The translations under genes were made by a program, and so were the position numbers. Under the pieces are notes generated by a model that saw only the letters and a program-made list of their open reading frames with translations, had not been told where the DNA came from and searched no databases. A stretch of DNA of 7,547 nt from an uncultured Halieaceae bacterium (lineage in GTDB: Bacteria; Pseudomonadota; Gammaproteobacteria; Pseudomonadales; Halieaceae): assembly GCA_938074135.1 (NCBI GenBank), contig CALJFL010000118.1:1-7547 (forward strand). The letters are read 5' to 3'. This document shows positions 6,807 to 7,547 of the stretch, in pieces (position 1 is the first letter of the stretch; each line of letters opens with the position of its first letter).

Positions 6807-7256
6807 ATGGTGAAGCGTGTTATCTACCCTCCGATGTGGCTTGCCTTCGGCATCGTCACAATCTTTGTACTGAATGAATTCTATCCCGGCGCCCGCTATA
6901 CCAGTGTGGCGGGGCAGGTCATCGGCGCGGGCTTTATTCTGATCGGGCTGGTGTTGCTGGTTATCGCCGGTGGTTCGTTCAGGAAGGCTGGCACCGACAT
7001 GATCCCCTTCAAGACGGTCAGCGCGCTGGTGACAACCGGTGTTTACCGCTTCACCCGTAATCCCATGTACCTGGGCATGGCGCTGGTGCTACTGGGTTGC
7101 TCGGTCACCGTGGGGGCCAGCAGTGCGTTGATTGTGCCGCCGGTGTTCATGGTGATCATTGAGACGCGCTTTATTCGCCCTGAAGAGGGCATGCTGCGGG
7201 AGTTGTTTCCCGACGACTTCCCGGCGTACTGCCAGCAGGTCAGGCGCTGGCTATAG
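6807..7256 (+). CDS. Isoprenylcysteine carboxylmethyltransferase / phospholipid methyltransferase family protein
   Basis: Small membrane methyltransferase of 149 residues, presumably using S-adenosylmethionine. Hydrophobic segments lie at about 9-24, 33-55 and 87-118. The family signature is clear: GVYRFTRNPMYLGM (78-91) corresponds to the RHPxYxG cofactor-binding motif, and RPEEGMLRELFPDDFPAYCQQVRRWL (124-149) is the typical C-terminal block with the Glu-Glu pair at 126-127. Bacteria have no prenylated CAAX proteins of the eukaryotic kind, so the real acceptor is likely a lipid or small molecule and cannot be told from sequence. The ATG at 6807 has GAGG at 6793-6796, 10 bases upstream. It lies 16 bases after the ZIP transporter gene, so the two probably share a transcript. 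The gene converges with hemH. Confidence 0.88.
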   Translation: MVKRVIYPPMWLAFGIVTIFVLNEFYPGARYTSVAGQVIGAGFILIGLVLLVIAGGSFRKAGTDMIPFKTVSALVTTGVYRFTRNPMYLGMALVLLGCSVTVGASSALIVPPVFMVIIETRFIRPEEGMLRELFPDDFPAYCQQVRRWL

Positions 7257-7284
7257 CCCAACATTCCCGCGGCTAAAAATAGCC
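7249..7284. terminator. Pair of GGCTA/TAGCC hairpins between convergent genes (weak terminator candidate)
   Basis: GGCTATAGCC (7249-7258) is a perfect 10-bp palindrome containing the methyltransferase stop codon TAG. Thirteen bases on, GGCTA (7271-7275) and TAGCC (7280-7284) form a 5-bp stem with an AAAA loop, followed by TGTTTC. The arms are identical, so the two elements could also pair with each other. Neither strand shows a proper T-run after the stem, so termination activity is uncertain. Confidence 0.3.
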
Positions 7285-7297
7285 TGTTTCAGTCTAT

Positions 7298-7547
7298 TTA
7301 GCGCTCTGCGCCGGCGGCGGCGGCCAGTTTCGCCGTTGTATCGGGTTCTGCCGCCGCGACTGTCCAGCCACTGAGATTTTCCCTTACCAGATCTGCCAGG
7401 GCCGCGATGTGCTCCGGATCAGCGTTCAGGCAGGGGATATACTCGAACCGTTCGCCACCTGCTTCGAGGAAGTAGTCGCGATTTTCCTCGCCAATCTCCT
7501 CTATTGTTTCCAGACAGTCCGCCGAGAAACCGGGGCAGACAACCTGT
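7298..7547 (-). CDS. hemH: Ferrochelatase, C-terminal part (cut by window edge)
   Basis: Inserts ferrous iron into protoporphyrin IX, the last step of protoheme synthesis. The visible 82 residues begin [22 protein letters not shown], matching the conserved ferrochelatase block around the metal-handling Glu of the CLETIEE motif, and continue with [21 protein letters not shown], the family's C-terminal segment (E. coli: YEYIPALN). The stop codon TAA is at 7298-7300. About 20 residues after ADLVREN are rich in Ala and look unstructured; E. coli HemH ends shortly after the equivalent point. The rest of the gene, including the catalytic His, lies beyond the right edge. It converges with the methyltransferase gene with 41 bases between the stop codons. 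Confidence 0.93.
   Translation of the reverse strand, partial: QVVCPGFSADCLETIEEIGEENRDYFLEAGGERFEYIPCLNADPEHIAALADLVRENLSGWTVAAAEPDTTAKLAAAAGAER

Overview
The window looks like ordinary chromosomal DNA from a fairly GC-rich gammaproteobacterium. The order ispB (divergent) – rplU – rpmA – obgE – proB is the arrangement I know from Pseudomonas and relatives, and every recognisable protein reads as gammaproteobacterial. A marine Cellvibrio/Halieaceae-type organism is a plausible guess, but the sequence alone does not settle the genus. I see no mobile element, CRISPR array, tRNA or rRNA.

Left part (1–1388): the 5' part of ispB (octaprenyl diphosphate synthase, minus strand) and the rplU–rpmA ribosomal protein operon (L21, L27, plus strand) diverge from a 294-base regulatory region. 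Each side has a near-consensus sigma-70 promoter with a 17-bp spacer. The rplU transcript would carry a leader of about 130 nt that folds convincingly into two stem domains, the second enclosing a weak terminator-like hairpin just before the rplU ribosome binding site. A strong intrinsic terminator closes the operon after rpmA.

Middle part (1389–3794): obgE (ribosome-assembly GTPase) and proB (glutamate 5-kinase, first step of proline synthesis) form a tight pair; the proB ribosome binding site overlaps the obgE stop codon. proB then converges on an aldehyde dehydrogenase gene with only 4 bases between the stop codons.

Right part (3795–7547): an NAD(P)-dependent aldehyde dehydrogenase of unknown substrate lies on the minus strand. 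Its promoter carries a perfect 10-bp inverted repeat over the spacer and -10 element, a likely repressor operator. On the plus strand follow three membrane-protein genes: an unrecognised four-helix protein, a ZIP-family metal transporter with a His-rich loop, and a small isoprenylcysteine-carboxylmethyltransferase-type enzyme. The last two are close enough to be cotranscribed. The window ends in the 3' part of hemH (ferrochelatase) on the minus strand.

Most of the content is housekeeping. The items most worth a second look are the structured rplU leader and the palindromic operator in front of the aldehyde dehydrogenase gene.
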